DNA of 64,000 nt, taken from positions 62,001-126,000 of the forward strand of contig WION01000014.1 of assembly GCA_015039365.1 (NCBI GenBank). Direction: 5' to 3'. Numbering within the stretch: the first letter of the stretch is position 1; every line of letters begins with the position of its first letter. Source of the stretch: Amanita rubescens (Eukaryota; Basidiomycota; Agaricomycetes; Agaricales; Amanitaceae). Under the pieces are notes generated by a model that worked only from the letters and a program-made list of their open reading frames with translations, searched no databases and was not told the DNA's origin. Shown piece after piece: positions 1 to 13,115 of this stretch. A program made the translations under genes and the position numbers.

Positions 1-146
1 AAACTACACTGAACAATATCAATGTCATAAATGGTATGAGATGTCTTGTGATTGAAAGGATGACTAAGCTAAAGTGTTTGTGTAGTAAATTCTGAAGAGC
101 TCCTTGGTTTGTTGTACTTAGCCTCAATTTCTGCATTGACTTAAGC

Positions 147-3100
147 ATGCCTTCCCCAGCCAAGTTCAAACAGTGGCTAAATGTGCCTGACCCATCAGTT
201 AACCATAACAATGCTAGAGAGAAGCACTTAGAAGGCTCTTGTCAGTGGCTCCTTGAGGACAAGAGGTACATCAAATGGAAAGAACAATCCAATTCTTTCA
301 TGTGGATCAATGGCATTTGTGAGTGGCATAACCACAACTTAAACCAAGATTGGTTGTATCTCAAGTAAAACTAGCTGGTTGTGGAAAGACACTTATTTGG
401 TTAGTATCACTTGTTTTACTCATATGTAACTGCTTATAGTAAGGATAGTTCCACTATCATTGAGGATATTAAAGCCATTGTGCAGGCTCAGCCTGAAACT
501 GGTTTGGCTTATTTCTACTTTGATATCAACGATGAGGCAAAGCAGACTGCCAGAAGTCTCATTTCATCATTAGTCTTTAGTCTTACAGCCAAGTCAAAGA
601 ATTATCTCCCCATGGACAAACTGTATGACAAGCATGACAAGTCATCTCTCCCAACCAAGGATGAACTTCTTACTTTGCTTATGAAGCTTCTGGAAGGCTT
701 CAGACAGACCTATGTGGTTATTGATGCTTTGGATGAATGTGATGATGATTATCACAAGTTATTTGATCAAGTGATTAAAGTTATCCATAAGTGGCAATTG
801 CCCCACTTTCACCTCTTGGTGACCAGCAGGAGGGAGCAAGATATCATCATCAACATGGAAGAATTGGTCCCAACAGAACTGCACTTGGCTGCAGAATTAG
901 TTGACTCTGACATCATATCCTATATCAATTCAGCTGTTGAAAATGATGTTAGATTAAGAAGATGGAGTCATGAAATACAACAGCATATAAAGAATGCACT
1001 AATTGGCAGTGCTAATGGAATGTATGTATAAGTTTATAACCATATGTCTTTATGATAAAGGAGGAGCTAAGGTATTTGAGCAGGTTCCGCTGGGTTGCAT
1101 GCCAAATTGAAGAGCTAAAGCATTGCCCAAGCCAGAGTGTGCTCATGGAGACACTGAAAAGCCTGCCAAAGGATTTAGAAACAATATATGATCAAACACT
1201 TCAGAGAATTAATGAAAAACTGCTACCAATTGCAAAAGTTATTCTACAATGGCTGATGTTGGGAATGAGACCTCTGACACTGGAGGAACTAGCCATTGCT
1301 GTGACATTTGATGCTACCAGTGGCAAATTTGATTTCAACTTGGGATTGGCTCATCCTGAAGATGGGATAAATGTTTGCTCCAGTCTTGTAACAAAGACAG
1401 CTGACAACAGAGTTCAACTGGCACATGCATCTGTAAAGGAGTATTTCCTGCAGAAACCAAGAAAGATTGCTTTGTCTGATGTACAATTAGGCCATGGTGC
1501 CATTGCACAGTGCTGTCTGAGTTATATTCTGCTGCAATCTGAGGCAGGAAGAGACAAAATCTCCAAATATTATTATCCAGCTGAATTTTGGTCCAATCAC
1601 TACCAGCTTAGCAGCAAGAATGCAATTCTCCAGGATCTAGTGACAAGGTTTTTATGGGATCAACATGGAGCTTTTAAGACATGGGGAAAATTAAATCATG
1701 ATGCCCACATGCTTGAAGCTATATATACTGTGCTATCACCACTCCATTATGCTGCAGTATTTGGATTGCAGGACATTATAGAGACAACAATCAAAAACAA
1801 TAAATGGAGAAATGAATGGAGTTGGACATACAGTTCACTGATTGAAATTGCATCAGAGAAAGGATATACTGGTATTGTTAGGCTGCTCTTGGACAAAGGT
1901 ACAGATGTGGAACAGGGTGGAGATTATGGGAATGCATTGCGAGTTGCATCATATGGAGGCCATGCTGAAATTGCCATGCTTCTATTAGACAGAGGTGCAT
2001 ATGTGAATGCACAAGGTGGAAGATATGGCAATGCATTGCAAGCTGCATCATGGGGAGGTCATGCTGAAATTTCCCAGTTTCTCTTGGACAGAGGTGCAGA
2101 TGTGAATGCACGGGGTGGAATTTTTGACAATGCATTACAAGCTGCATCATGTGGAGGTCATGCTGAAATTGCCAAGCTTCTCTTAGACAAAGGTGCAGAT
2201 GTGAATGCACAGGGTGGACATTATGGCAATGCATTGCAGGCTGCATCATGGAGAGGCTGTGCTGATATTGTCAAGCATCTCTGGGATAAAGGTGCATATG
2301 TGAATGCACAGGGTGGAAAATTTGGCAATGCATTGCAAGCTGCATCATCTGAGGGGCATGCTGAAATTGCCCAGTTTCTCTTGGACAAAGGTGCAGATAT
2401 GAATGCACAGGGTGGGAAGTATGGCAATGTATTGCAGGCAGCATCATGGAGTGGCTCTGCTGAAATTGTCAAGCTTCTCTGGGATAAAGGTGCAGATGTG
2501 AATGCACAGAGTGGACATTATGACAATGCATTGCAAGCTGCATCACATGAAGGTCATGTTGAGATTGCCAAATTTCTCTTGGATAGAGGTGCTGACATGA
2601 ATGCAAAGGGTGGAGAATATGGCAATGCACTGCAAGCTGCATCACATGCAGGTCATGTTGAAATTGCCAGGCTTCTCTTACATAAAGGTGCAGATGTTGA
2701 TGCACAAGGTGGACAGTTTGGCAATGCATTGCAAGCTGCATCATGTGGAGGTCATGCTGAAATTGCCAAGCTTCTCTTAGAGAAAGATGCAGATGTGGAT
2801 GCACAGGGTGGGCATTTTGGCAGTGCATTGCAAGCTGCATCATGGGGAGGCCATGTTGAGATTGTCAAGCTTCACTTAGACAAAGATGCAGATGTGAATG
2901 CACGCGGTGGACATTTTGGAAGTGCATTGCAAGCTGCATCATATGGAGGTCACATTAAAATTGCCAGGTTTCTCTTAGACAAAGGAGCAGATGTAAATGC
3001 ACAAGGTGGACATTATTTCAATGCATTGCAAGCTGCATCACATACAGGTCATACTGAAACTGCCAAGCTTCTCTTGGACAAAGGTGCAGATGTGAATGCA

Positions 3101-3784
3101 CAGGGTGGAGACTATGGGAATGCATTACAAGCTGCATCATGGGGAGGTCATGCTGAAATTGCCAAGCTTCTCTTGGACAAAGGTGCAAATGCAAATGCAC
3201 AGGGTGGAAATTATTGTAGTGCATTGCAAGCTGCATCACATGCAGGTAATGCTGAAATTGTCATGCTTCTCTTGGACAAAGGTGCAGATGTGAATGCACT
3301 GGGTGGAGATGGAGATTATGGCAACGCATTGCAAGCAGCATCACATGTAGGTTATGCTAGAATTGTTAGGCTTCTATTAGACAAAGGTGCAGATGTAAAT
3401 GTACAGGGTGGATATTATGGCAATGCATTGCAAGCTGCATCATGTGGAGGTCATGCTGAAATCACAAGGCTTCTCTTGGATAAAGGTGCAGATGTGAATG
3501 CACAGGGTGGGAGATATGGCAATGCATTGCAAGCTGCATCATGGCAAGGTCATGCTGAAATTTCCAGGTTTCTCTTGGACAAAGGTGCAGATGTGAATGC
3601 ACAGGGTGGAGTTTTTTGCAATGCATTGCAAGCTGCATCATGTGGAGGGCATGCTGACATTGTCAAGATTCTCCTGGGAGCACAGAGTGGACATTCTGAA
3701 ATACATGACAAAGTGTGGAAGAAGATATGGAGCAAGTTACAACAATCCAAAGTCATTCCAAAATTTCCAGACTTGAAATCTTGA
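147..3784 (+). CDS. NACHT-ankyrin repeat protein (fungal NLR-like)
   Basis: The spliced exons 147-318, 375-399, 440-1021 and 1084-3784 give 1159 residues in one frame. Order: a short lead-in typical of agaricomycete NACHT proteins (WLNVPDPS near residue 10), Walker A GCGKT at about 59-63 (restored only by splicing), Walker B-like VVIDALDECD near 157, an LVTSRR sensor-like motif near 190, a helical linker containing FRWVACQ, then about 18 ankyrin-type repeats of 33 residues and a degenerate final repeat. Fungal NACHT/ankyrin proteins are STAND NTPases linked to self/non-self recognition; the ligand here is unknown. An in-frame stop lies at 93-95, but homologues usually carry an extra N-terminal effector domain, so an upstream exon outside the window is likely and ATG 147 is provisional. 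Introns are 40-62 bp. The locus has almost no CpG, unlike the rest of the window. Confidence 0.85.
1852..3690 (+). repeat. Tandem 99-bp ankyrin-coding repeats
   Basis: About 18 consecutive units of 99 bp encode the 33-residue consensus GGHAEIAKLLLDKGADVNAQ followed by GGxYGNALQAAS. One unit (near 3300) carries two extra codons. Units are far more alike than is normal for ankyrin repeats, including at silent positions (GCATTGCAAGCTGCATCATG recurs), which points to recent expansion or gene conversion. Long open frames on the opposite strand here are by-products of the periodicity. Confidence 0.9.
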
Positions 3785-4300
3785 TGTCTCTTTGATGAGG
3801 GTGTGCCAGCAGTTGCAACTCATAACTACTATTGAAAAGGTTATAGCAGAACTACTTCCCAATTGCTGTGTGGTAGCAATTATGCAAACTTACATTTATT
3901 CTGAAGCTAAAATGTAATGAAGGCTTTTGTCTTACTAAATTTATCCACAAATGAATGAAATCAATTATTACTACTTGATATCTCAACTAGCACAAAGGCT
4001 AACTTGCATGTTCTGATTTGATGAGGAGTCAAGTTACTATGTTTAAGCTGACAAAAAACTTTTACAATAAGTTCCAAGTCATAAATGTATTTACTGCTTA
4101 GACTTGGACAAGTACAGTGCTGGTACACTTCTTCAGTAACACAAGTAGCCAGCACCTTGAGCTCAGCGTGAAGGTGAGTAAACCTAATCCTCTCGCCCCT
4201 GCCTCGGCTAACGCGCCCAACCCTAGCCGCGCTTCCCTCAACCCTTCCCGCGTCTCCCATTGGCTACCCCGGCCGGCAGGCCGCTGCCCTGGGCCGTCCA

Positions 4301-4347
4301 GCGTGTCCCATGAAAAAATAAGCACCTTAGTGCGTCCTGGGACACGC
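4301..4347. repeat. 47-bp hairpin repeat, copy 1
   Basis: The arms GCGTGTCCCA (4301-4310) and TGGGACACGC (4338-4347) are perfect 10-bp inverted complements around an A-rich centre. A near-identical copy begins 84 bp downstream. It lies in a gene-free stretch (3785-4951) between the NLR gene and the questin-oxidase-like gene. I see no other gene in that stretch. Confidence 0.75.
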
Positions 4348-4384
4348 GAATTTTGGCGGGGAACCAGGGTCGCCTCCCCTTCCA

Positions 4385-4431
4385 GCGTGTCCCATGGAAA
4401 AATAAGCAGCTTAGGGCGTCTTGGGACACGC
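4385..4431. repeat. 47-bp hairpin repeat, copy 2
   Basis: It has the same arms as copy 1 (4385-4394 and 4422-4431) and the same length. The centre differs at only a few positions. Two complete hairpins in direct orientation suggest a duplicated small element, possibly a MITE-like or regulatory repeat; no target-site duplication could be assigned. Confidence 0.75.
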
Positions 4432-4951
4432 CGCATCTTTTCCCTCCCGACCTTTTTTGTTCTTTTTGTTATTAATAGAATATCATGTTTATCTAGATTC
4501 AAATAAAATGATTCAGGGTCACATTATATACGAGTCCGGTGCGCCCTCGCTATCTCACATGCCGGCAAGACCTCTCACACGCTGCGCGCCCATCGCGACG
4601 TGCGACGAGGAGGCACGCGCTCTCCCGGGGGGCGGCATCACGTGGCGTGTATCTCATCATCTCGTTGTTTCCGTTGTTCCTTCCTCTAAACCCAGGCTGT
4701 TGTGTTCTCATCAGCCTGAGCACGGATCAAATAGACTAGGGCTCGGTATGCCGACTCGCACGCGATCATACACCCGCAAAGCCATGCTGAATGCATGACG
4801 TTCAAGGTTTCACACTTTCACTTGGTACGAATTTCGGTTTTCCCCGAATTGAATTCGTTACGGCTAGGCGTCAGCGGACGCTCCACTCAACTGAGACATC
4901 TCCCACATAAAAAGGGCGTAAGCCCCAAGACGCTGACGACGCACTTTGAAA

Positions 4952-6671
4952 ATGAGCCAGGACCTTTTCCCGTTGCCTTCCCCGCCGCCCGCAGAAGCGC
5001 GATCGATTGTGCCGTACCCTGATGCTGGTACCAACTTGAAGACATCGCAAAAGCTCGTGGATATCTTGAAGGACAATCACGAAAAATGGCATTGTTTCTG
5101 CGACAAAGAAAACTGCTTCCACAAGTATGTCTCTCTTCCCTTTCTGCGTTGCCGTATTGAATCGTCTATGAAGTCACGCCAGTCACCACGCAACGGCGCT
5201 TTGGGCCTTGGGCGCGAACGAGCATGCCCTGCAGAAAGGGTACGAAAGCGACAAGTCTTTTCAACTCGAAGCGATTAAATCCCCCGAGGAAATAACCAAG
5301 GCGAATTGGAAACAACATCTAGGCGAAGACCGGTGGGTTATCAGCTCAATTTGCCAGTCAACGAATTCTGATCTGTCTTTAAAGCTATTACAGGGCTTAC
5401 CTCGACTTTTTCACTAAGGCCACGCAAGAGCAAGGCACGACCGCCGTCATTCACGAGTATATCTTCGCATTTGATTCGAATTTTGGTCATAATGGCTCTG
5501 AACCTGCCATGTTGAGCCGATTAATGGCATCGGCGTTTCATCCGATGATGACGCTAGGCTCTGGCCTCGAACTTGGCATGCCTGGTCTCGTCGCTGAAGG
5601 CAACTTTCACTCTTCTACTCTATCATTCTTGACCTTTAACGAATGTTCAACAGGATTGGCGCAGGCCGCGGTGCATAAGGACGAGTCAGGAGACTTGTTG
5701 GCGCCCGTCTTCTTCAAGCATTGCTTCGAAGACGTGGGTGTGACATCCCAAACGGGTGAGAAAGGACAGCACTCGCCATTTGCATCTCGCTTGGATACAA
5801 TTATGCATAAGCTGCGTTCCAAGCCGCGACAGCAGAAAGGAGAAAGTGTCCATGCATTGACTATCATGTCCCGCGTCCTGAAGGACGAGAAGTTGTCTGG
5901 TTTCAAGGAAGGCGGGTTATATGAGATTTACCCGAACGTGGCGAAGAAGTCCAACGAGTCGCTCCGGGACTACGCTGGACAGTGGACCATGAATATGAAG
6001 TTGGGAGCGTTAGTACAAAACAGGAAGGAAATCGAGGATAAAATCGAAGAACTCGCATGGGCATACACGATCATGTATGGTATGAGCGGATGGAAGAAAG
6101 ACCGGAGCTTCCACGCCGACTTTTTCTTGTGCGTTTAGTTTTTTAACTACATGAGCCTCGTTCTCAAACTTTGGTTCTCTTCAGGGCGCACGTCGTAGCA
6201 TCTGCCATATTCTTGCCCTCTATCTTGTCCAAACTTGACGTACCATCTCAATCGGTCCTTCTCCGTGCGCATTTCGCTGCGGCCCTTACGTGGTGGGTTG
6301 GACGCGGCCGACCGGACTTTGACGTCGACGGATTCATGAGGCCACCGAAGCAGGAGCCGTTCACCAAGCCGTCCAACCCATTCCTCGACATCGTTCAGTC
6401 TGCCATCGTCCACGAAGAGAGCCACGTTTCAGAATTCCAGCGTACTATGAAGCACTGGGCGCGTCTCTATGGGCTCAAGGGATCCAAAGATTCCAGGCTG
6501 AGCGCGACGGAGTTCAAGAATGCGGACATGTTGGACGGGACGTTGTTCCTCAGAGTCGCCGAATTGACAAAGGACAGAACGGAAAGGCCGAAGGAAGGTA
6601 TCAGCGAAAAGGACGTGATGGGTCTGGTCTTCCATACGTGGGACCGTTCTGGGTTGTATGAGCGCACGTAA
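4952..6671 (+). CDS. Questin oxidase-like protein (AflY/DUF4243 family)
   Basis: Exons 4952-5124, 5174-5332, 5385-5599, 5654-6128 and 6185-6671 join without frame error to 502 residues, a normal family length. Recognisable blocks are FHNHASHHATALWALGA near 57, HEYIF, FHPMMTLGSGLELGMPGLVAEG near 170, EGLAQAAVH across an exon join, and DFFLAHVVASAIFLPS. The His-rich helices resemble those of AflY/MdpL-type Baeyer-Villiger oxidases, which cleave anthraquinones such as questin in polyketide pathways; many basidiomycete members have no known substrate. No polyketide synthase lies nearby, so a cluster role is not supported. Intron 3 (5600-5653) starts with GC, not GT, and is 54 bp without a stop, so its retention would add 18 residues. 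The last exon may be longer, because a GTAAGT lies at the stop. Confidence 0.82.
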
Positions 6672-6891
6672 GTGATGAAAGGAGCTGATTTGTTCAGGGT
6701 AATACGCCAATAGGTGCTTGACCGTGTACTGTATTAATAGTTACTATTGTTATAATATTCGCATAGCAGTTAATGAAACCGATTGGAGATATGCAGTGAT
6801 GCTGTCAAACTGTGGTCGCGTTCCAACCAGCGGAAATCGGAGTCGCTAACATTTCATGTAATACATCAACCAGTATAGATTAAAACATAAT

Positions 6892-8940
<2,049 letters not shown>

Positions 8941-9154
8941 TGCTGATAATAACCAACCTCTTTCTTTGAGAAACCGTAATTTATTGCTTCGCCTCGATAA
9001 CGTGAAATCACGTCATTTGAAGCGCAGATGCGAAAACAATCATCCTTCCTGGAAACTGAAATAGGAGAGCGGCCCGATCTATTTGCTATCGTCTTCCGAT
9101 CCAAACAACGCCAACCAGAGTAACCGCGCGTTTATCCTCAACTGTAGCTCAGCA

Positions 9155-12100
9155 ATGCAATATCAAGACTTTGTCCCCGTTTCTTATCAGCCAGATTCTT
9201 CTGCCTCAGATTCATCACTGGATGCTAGAAAACGTCCCAAGGAGCGCCATAATGCGAGTCCAATGAGGTCGAAATTGCCGTTGTCACCCAAGTCGACCAT
9301 TAGGACGAAACACCAGAGTCAAATATGCGGCGTACCACTTCTCGAGACGCAGCTTATTCCCTCTTTACGGGATACCGTTGATCGTATGACGCGTACTCCG
9401 ACTTGCGTTGCAACATCAACACCCTCGCCAGGACCTCCTGCGCAAGAACACAAGAAAGAGGACTCGCAGACCACCAATTTACGTTCACCTAACTTCCAGT
9501 CAAACTCTCCATTACCGCCCAGTACTGGTTCTATGCATAATGTGGAAATGACTGTATCACACTCAAGGCTTGCTCCGAAATCGCTGAAGTCTGTCTTGCG
9601 GTCTCCAAAGACGCCAAAGGCTCCCGCAGCCGCTGCGTCCCCACCTTCACAAGGTTCTCCCGCTTTGCGGTCTATGAGAAGTATTCTCGGGAAAAAATTG
9701 AAAACGCCCCCACCTGCATCTTCTAAAACTCAGGGAATTAGTTCCAAGGTTCGTCAGAATTGTAATATTCCCATGTTGAAGCTCACCGAGAATAGGACAT
9801 TTTTGGCGACAAGCCATTCCAGAGCAATAGCAGATCAAGATCATGCACAGATCCAGGCCAACCACTCAACTCGTTTTCCAGGCCTCAGCAACCCACTTTC
9901 CATCAGGCCACGTCCTCAGAAGATAGAGATTCAATAGCTCAGCCAGTCACGGTGACTCCGAAATCGCGGAACAAGATGCAAAAATCGAGTATTCCTCGTC
10001 CCGCGAATACCAGAAGACGAGCTCAGACTGCGCAGTCAGAACTAGCAACAGAGGATTCTGACATCGAGCTCCGTTATGAGGTGGAGAATAGAGATCGTAG
10101 ACGTTTAACTGTTGCAAATGCTGAGGTGTATCCCTCTTCGTCAAGTTCCATATCGGCCTTAGGCTCGAGTACGGAAAGCATACGTCACGTCCCTCAATCT
10201 CCCGCCACTCCCCGGCAGTACTCTTCCCTGCGAAGAGAGGCAAAATGGAATTATCAAGGATTGGGTCTGACAGTGGATCCACAGAGGGACCTGCTTGACA
10301 AGGAATCGCCAGCGGTGTCTGCAGGCATCAACAGCAGCATCGACCCTGACTCTGGTCTACGCTCATTTTCACACAAGGTACCTCAAAGTAATTTTGCACA
10401 GGAAAACGCGCGTCGCCGCGCAGCATTACTCAAACTGGTCGCGAAACTCGACTTGGAACAAAAAACTGTTTCTGGACGTGACCACCAAGTTGATATTGAG
10501 AGTGACTATGCAGGGGAGGAAGGCGTCGCCCTCTCGGGCTCCAGGCTCTCTTTTATGGATAAAAACTCTGCTATGGATAAAGATGACGACGACGACGCTT
10601 CGCAATATGAAGATGATTATGAAGTGGATGATGCGCAAACGATAGACATGCAGTCAAATGCGTTTGACGGCAATCTTCTGCGGCAACAGAAGTGTCAACC
10701 GCAAGCAAGGGCTCTTCGCGGAAAATCTCCATCCAGATCCCCTGTCGTACGTCAAAGCATGTGCGACGGTAGCCCGACGGTCCTAACCCCAGCGGCCCTG
10801 AGACGCCGGTCTATCTATATTGAAGTGCCCAATGCTGCACCTGAGGACGGCGCATTAGCAAGTGCAAAGGCGAACACTGCTGGTTTTGTACTTGACACAG
10901 CTAATGTCATTGCCGCCCGTGCAAGACGTGCATTCGGCATTCCGCAATCCGAGTCTGACAAGCTGTACGATAATCCAGAGCACCAGCTGAACAGGACTAG
11001 TCTGGCGGAAAGTCAGTTTTCATCTGCGGGTAGTAATTTCTGGTGTGCAGCTCGCGAAGACGTCCATGGTGGTATAGGGAATGAGTTGAGCGTAGGTGCG
11101 GCATCATTGTTCAGAAACTTGAATGGTGGCGGGGAAGGACGAGAGGAGCAAAGAGACAGTGCATGTGGTGGAAGGCCAAGAGCGTCTTCAGTTTGCAGCG
11201 CGTCCACCCAGCATCGGGACACCCTCAAACGTCAAGAATTGTCACCTGCTCCAGTAGACATAACTTCTAGAAGCCCAGGTCCACGTTCTGTCCATAATGA
11301 TGAACTTCGCTCAATGCACCAGACTGATGGTTCCAATGACCCATTGGTTAATCCCGCTGAAACCAAAAGGCAAAAAATTATACGCGAGTTCTGCGACTCT
11401 GAGGAGACGTTTGTTGCTCGACTGCATGTCTGCGTGCAACTTTTCATTCTTCCGTTGCGCGTGAGGAACAGTAAAGCATGGGTCGACGGTGTTCCTTCCG
11501 ATATTGCACGTTTCCTCGACTGGTTCGAAGATATTGCCAACCTACATGCACATCATATCGTTCCCACATTACGAAATGTACAACGGGCAGTGGCGCATCC
11601 AGAGCTAAACTCTGTTCGCAGTATATCTGAGCCGCTTCTCACGTTGATTCCACGGCTGGAGATCTATCAACCTTATCTCGTCCGTCTCAGCAGTATTGCC
11701 AACGCAATCGGCCGAATGGTCCGTGAGGGCGACAACGATTTTGCCGAGTTTGTTACTATTCAGCAACGGACCCCAGAGTGTGGCGGGTGGGGTCTAGAAG
11801 AATTCTTGTTCGAGCCAATGAATAGGCTGACAAGATACTGTGACTTCTTTTCCGTACGTTAATCATTCTCGGGCTTGACCGATTTCTCATGATGATTGAT
11901 CAACATCAGCGCCTCCTGAGATTTACACCGAAAGATCATCCAGATTATCTCTCAACCTTCGGTATCTTGCAGTCAATCGATGTCATTGTCCGTGTCATGA
12001 CCGAAGTTAAAGTACGAGAAGACGAGTATGATCATATCAAGGATCTGACAAGTACTATCCGAGGACTTTCACCGAAGCTACAGCTTGCTACTCGTGACCG

Positions 12101-12959
12101 ACGATTTCTGTGTCAGGGGCAACTTTATCTAACTCCTGATGGTGACCAAGATGTTTTGTCAACGCCTAAGGCTGGAAATCAAGAACTTACGACACCACCA
12201 AAGCCAACGTTGAAAGAGCGAGCTGGTAATCGAATGTCTAGGCTAGCTAGCGCTGTACAAGCTTGGGATACTCTGCGTGGAAGGTCTGGCTCCATCAAGT
12301 CTACTACTTCGTCTTGTGCTGGTTTCTCTATTCGTTCTGACGTTTCTCGAGACTTATCAAAGGGCGAGCACGCCCCATCATACGAAACCGCGACAACCAC
12401 GGAAGCACGTAAAACCGTTCACTTGTTTCTCCTTTCTGATCTGGTTATTCTGGCAACACCCACTTCCCAAGACCCTGGAAAACCCTCGTTTCAGCTTGTA
12501 AATGGCATCGGGCTTTCTCTAGTTTTTCACGCCGAGTTGCAAGCTGAAGATGGCTATTCGGGATCTGTTGCTTTGGAACTTGATCTTATTCCGTTGAACG
12601 AGGAATTGAAGATGTCTAGCATGTGTCTGACAACGGTCCGGGCAAGGCTCTTGTTGCAAGGTGAAACGCAAGAAGTTTTTCAGCGCCAAATCGAACAGTG
12701 GCGGTCGGCTTTTCAGCGATGTTCTCGGTCGACGGTCCGGTCCCTTTCGTACCCGACCGCTGGCAAGATAAACTATACTAATTGTCAAGATCCGAAGCAT
12801 CTCATGACTCCTCTACTCGACGCTGGTCTGCCTATTCCAAAGAGTCCTTCAGCTCAAATTCTAGATGGACAAGGTGATTCTATGCAGCAAGAGCGGGAAG
12901 AACGTGGTTGGTGGACTCTGCGATTCCAACAAGTATTACAAGAAATGTCCAAGTCGTAA
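9155..12959 (+). CDS. Rho guanine nucleotide exchange factor (DH-PH)
   Basis: A protein of roughly 1,200 residues. The N-terminal two-thirds are low-complexity Ser/Pro/Arg-rich sequence. A Dbl-homology domain starts near 11365 (KRQKIIREFCDSEETFV) and runs through ECGGWGLEEFLFEPMNRLTR to about 12110; it is interrupted by intron 11854-11909. A divergent PH-like region follows (about 12120-12760). DH-PH proteins activate Rho/Cdc42 GTPases at the cell cortex for polarity and wall integrity. The first ATG in frame is 9155. The N-terminal exon must splice into another frame between about 9796 and 9937; several donors and acceptors fit and I could not choose. The Ser/Pro-rich N terminus suggests phosphoregulation (inference). 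Confidence 0.8.
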
Positions 12960-13115
12960 TACACTTTTGGTTGTATGTATCTTTACATGTGTGTAGTAAC
13001 TAGCATGCATAATGCAGTCTTTTTGGGGGACGATGTCACTGTCTTGAAGCGAGAGCTCCAAGCAAAATGTCATAATCGATTTTGGCAGCTACACCCCGTA
13101 GTCAGTATAAGATTC

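Noticed and set aside
1878..3756. Several long minus-strand open frames opposite the ankyrin repeats
   Set aside because: They repeat with the 99-bp period and are rich in His/Met/Gln; they mirror the sense repeats and are not genes.
9748..9795. A 48-bp GTTCGT...ATAG intron in the RhoGEF N terminus
   Set aside because: Its length is a multiple of three, so it does not move the frame as needed; another join must be used.
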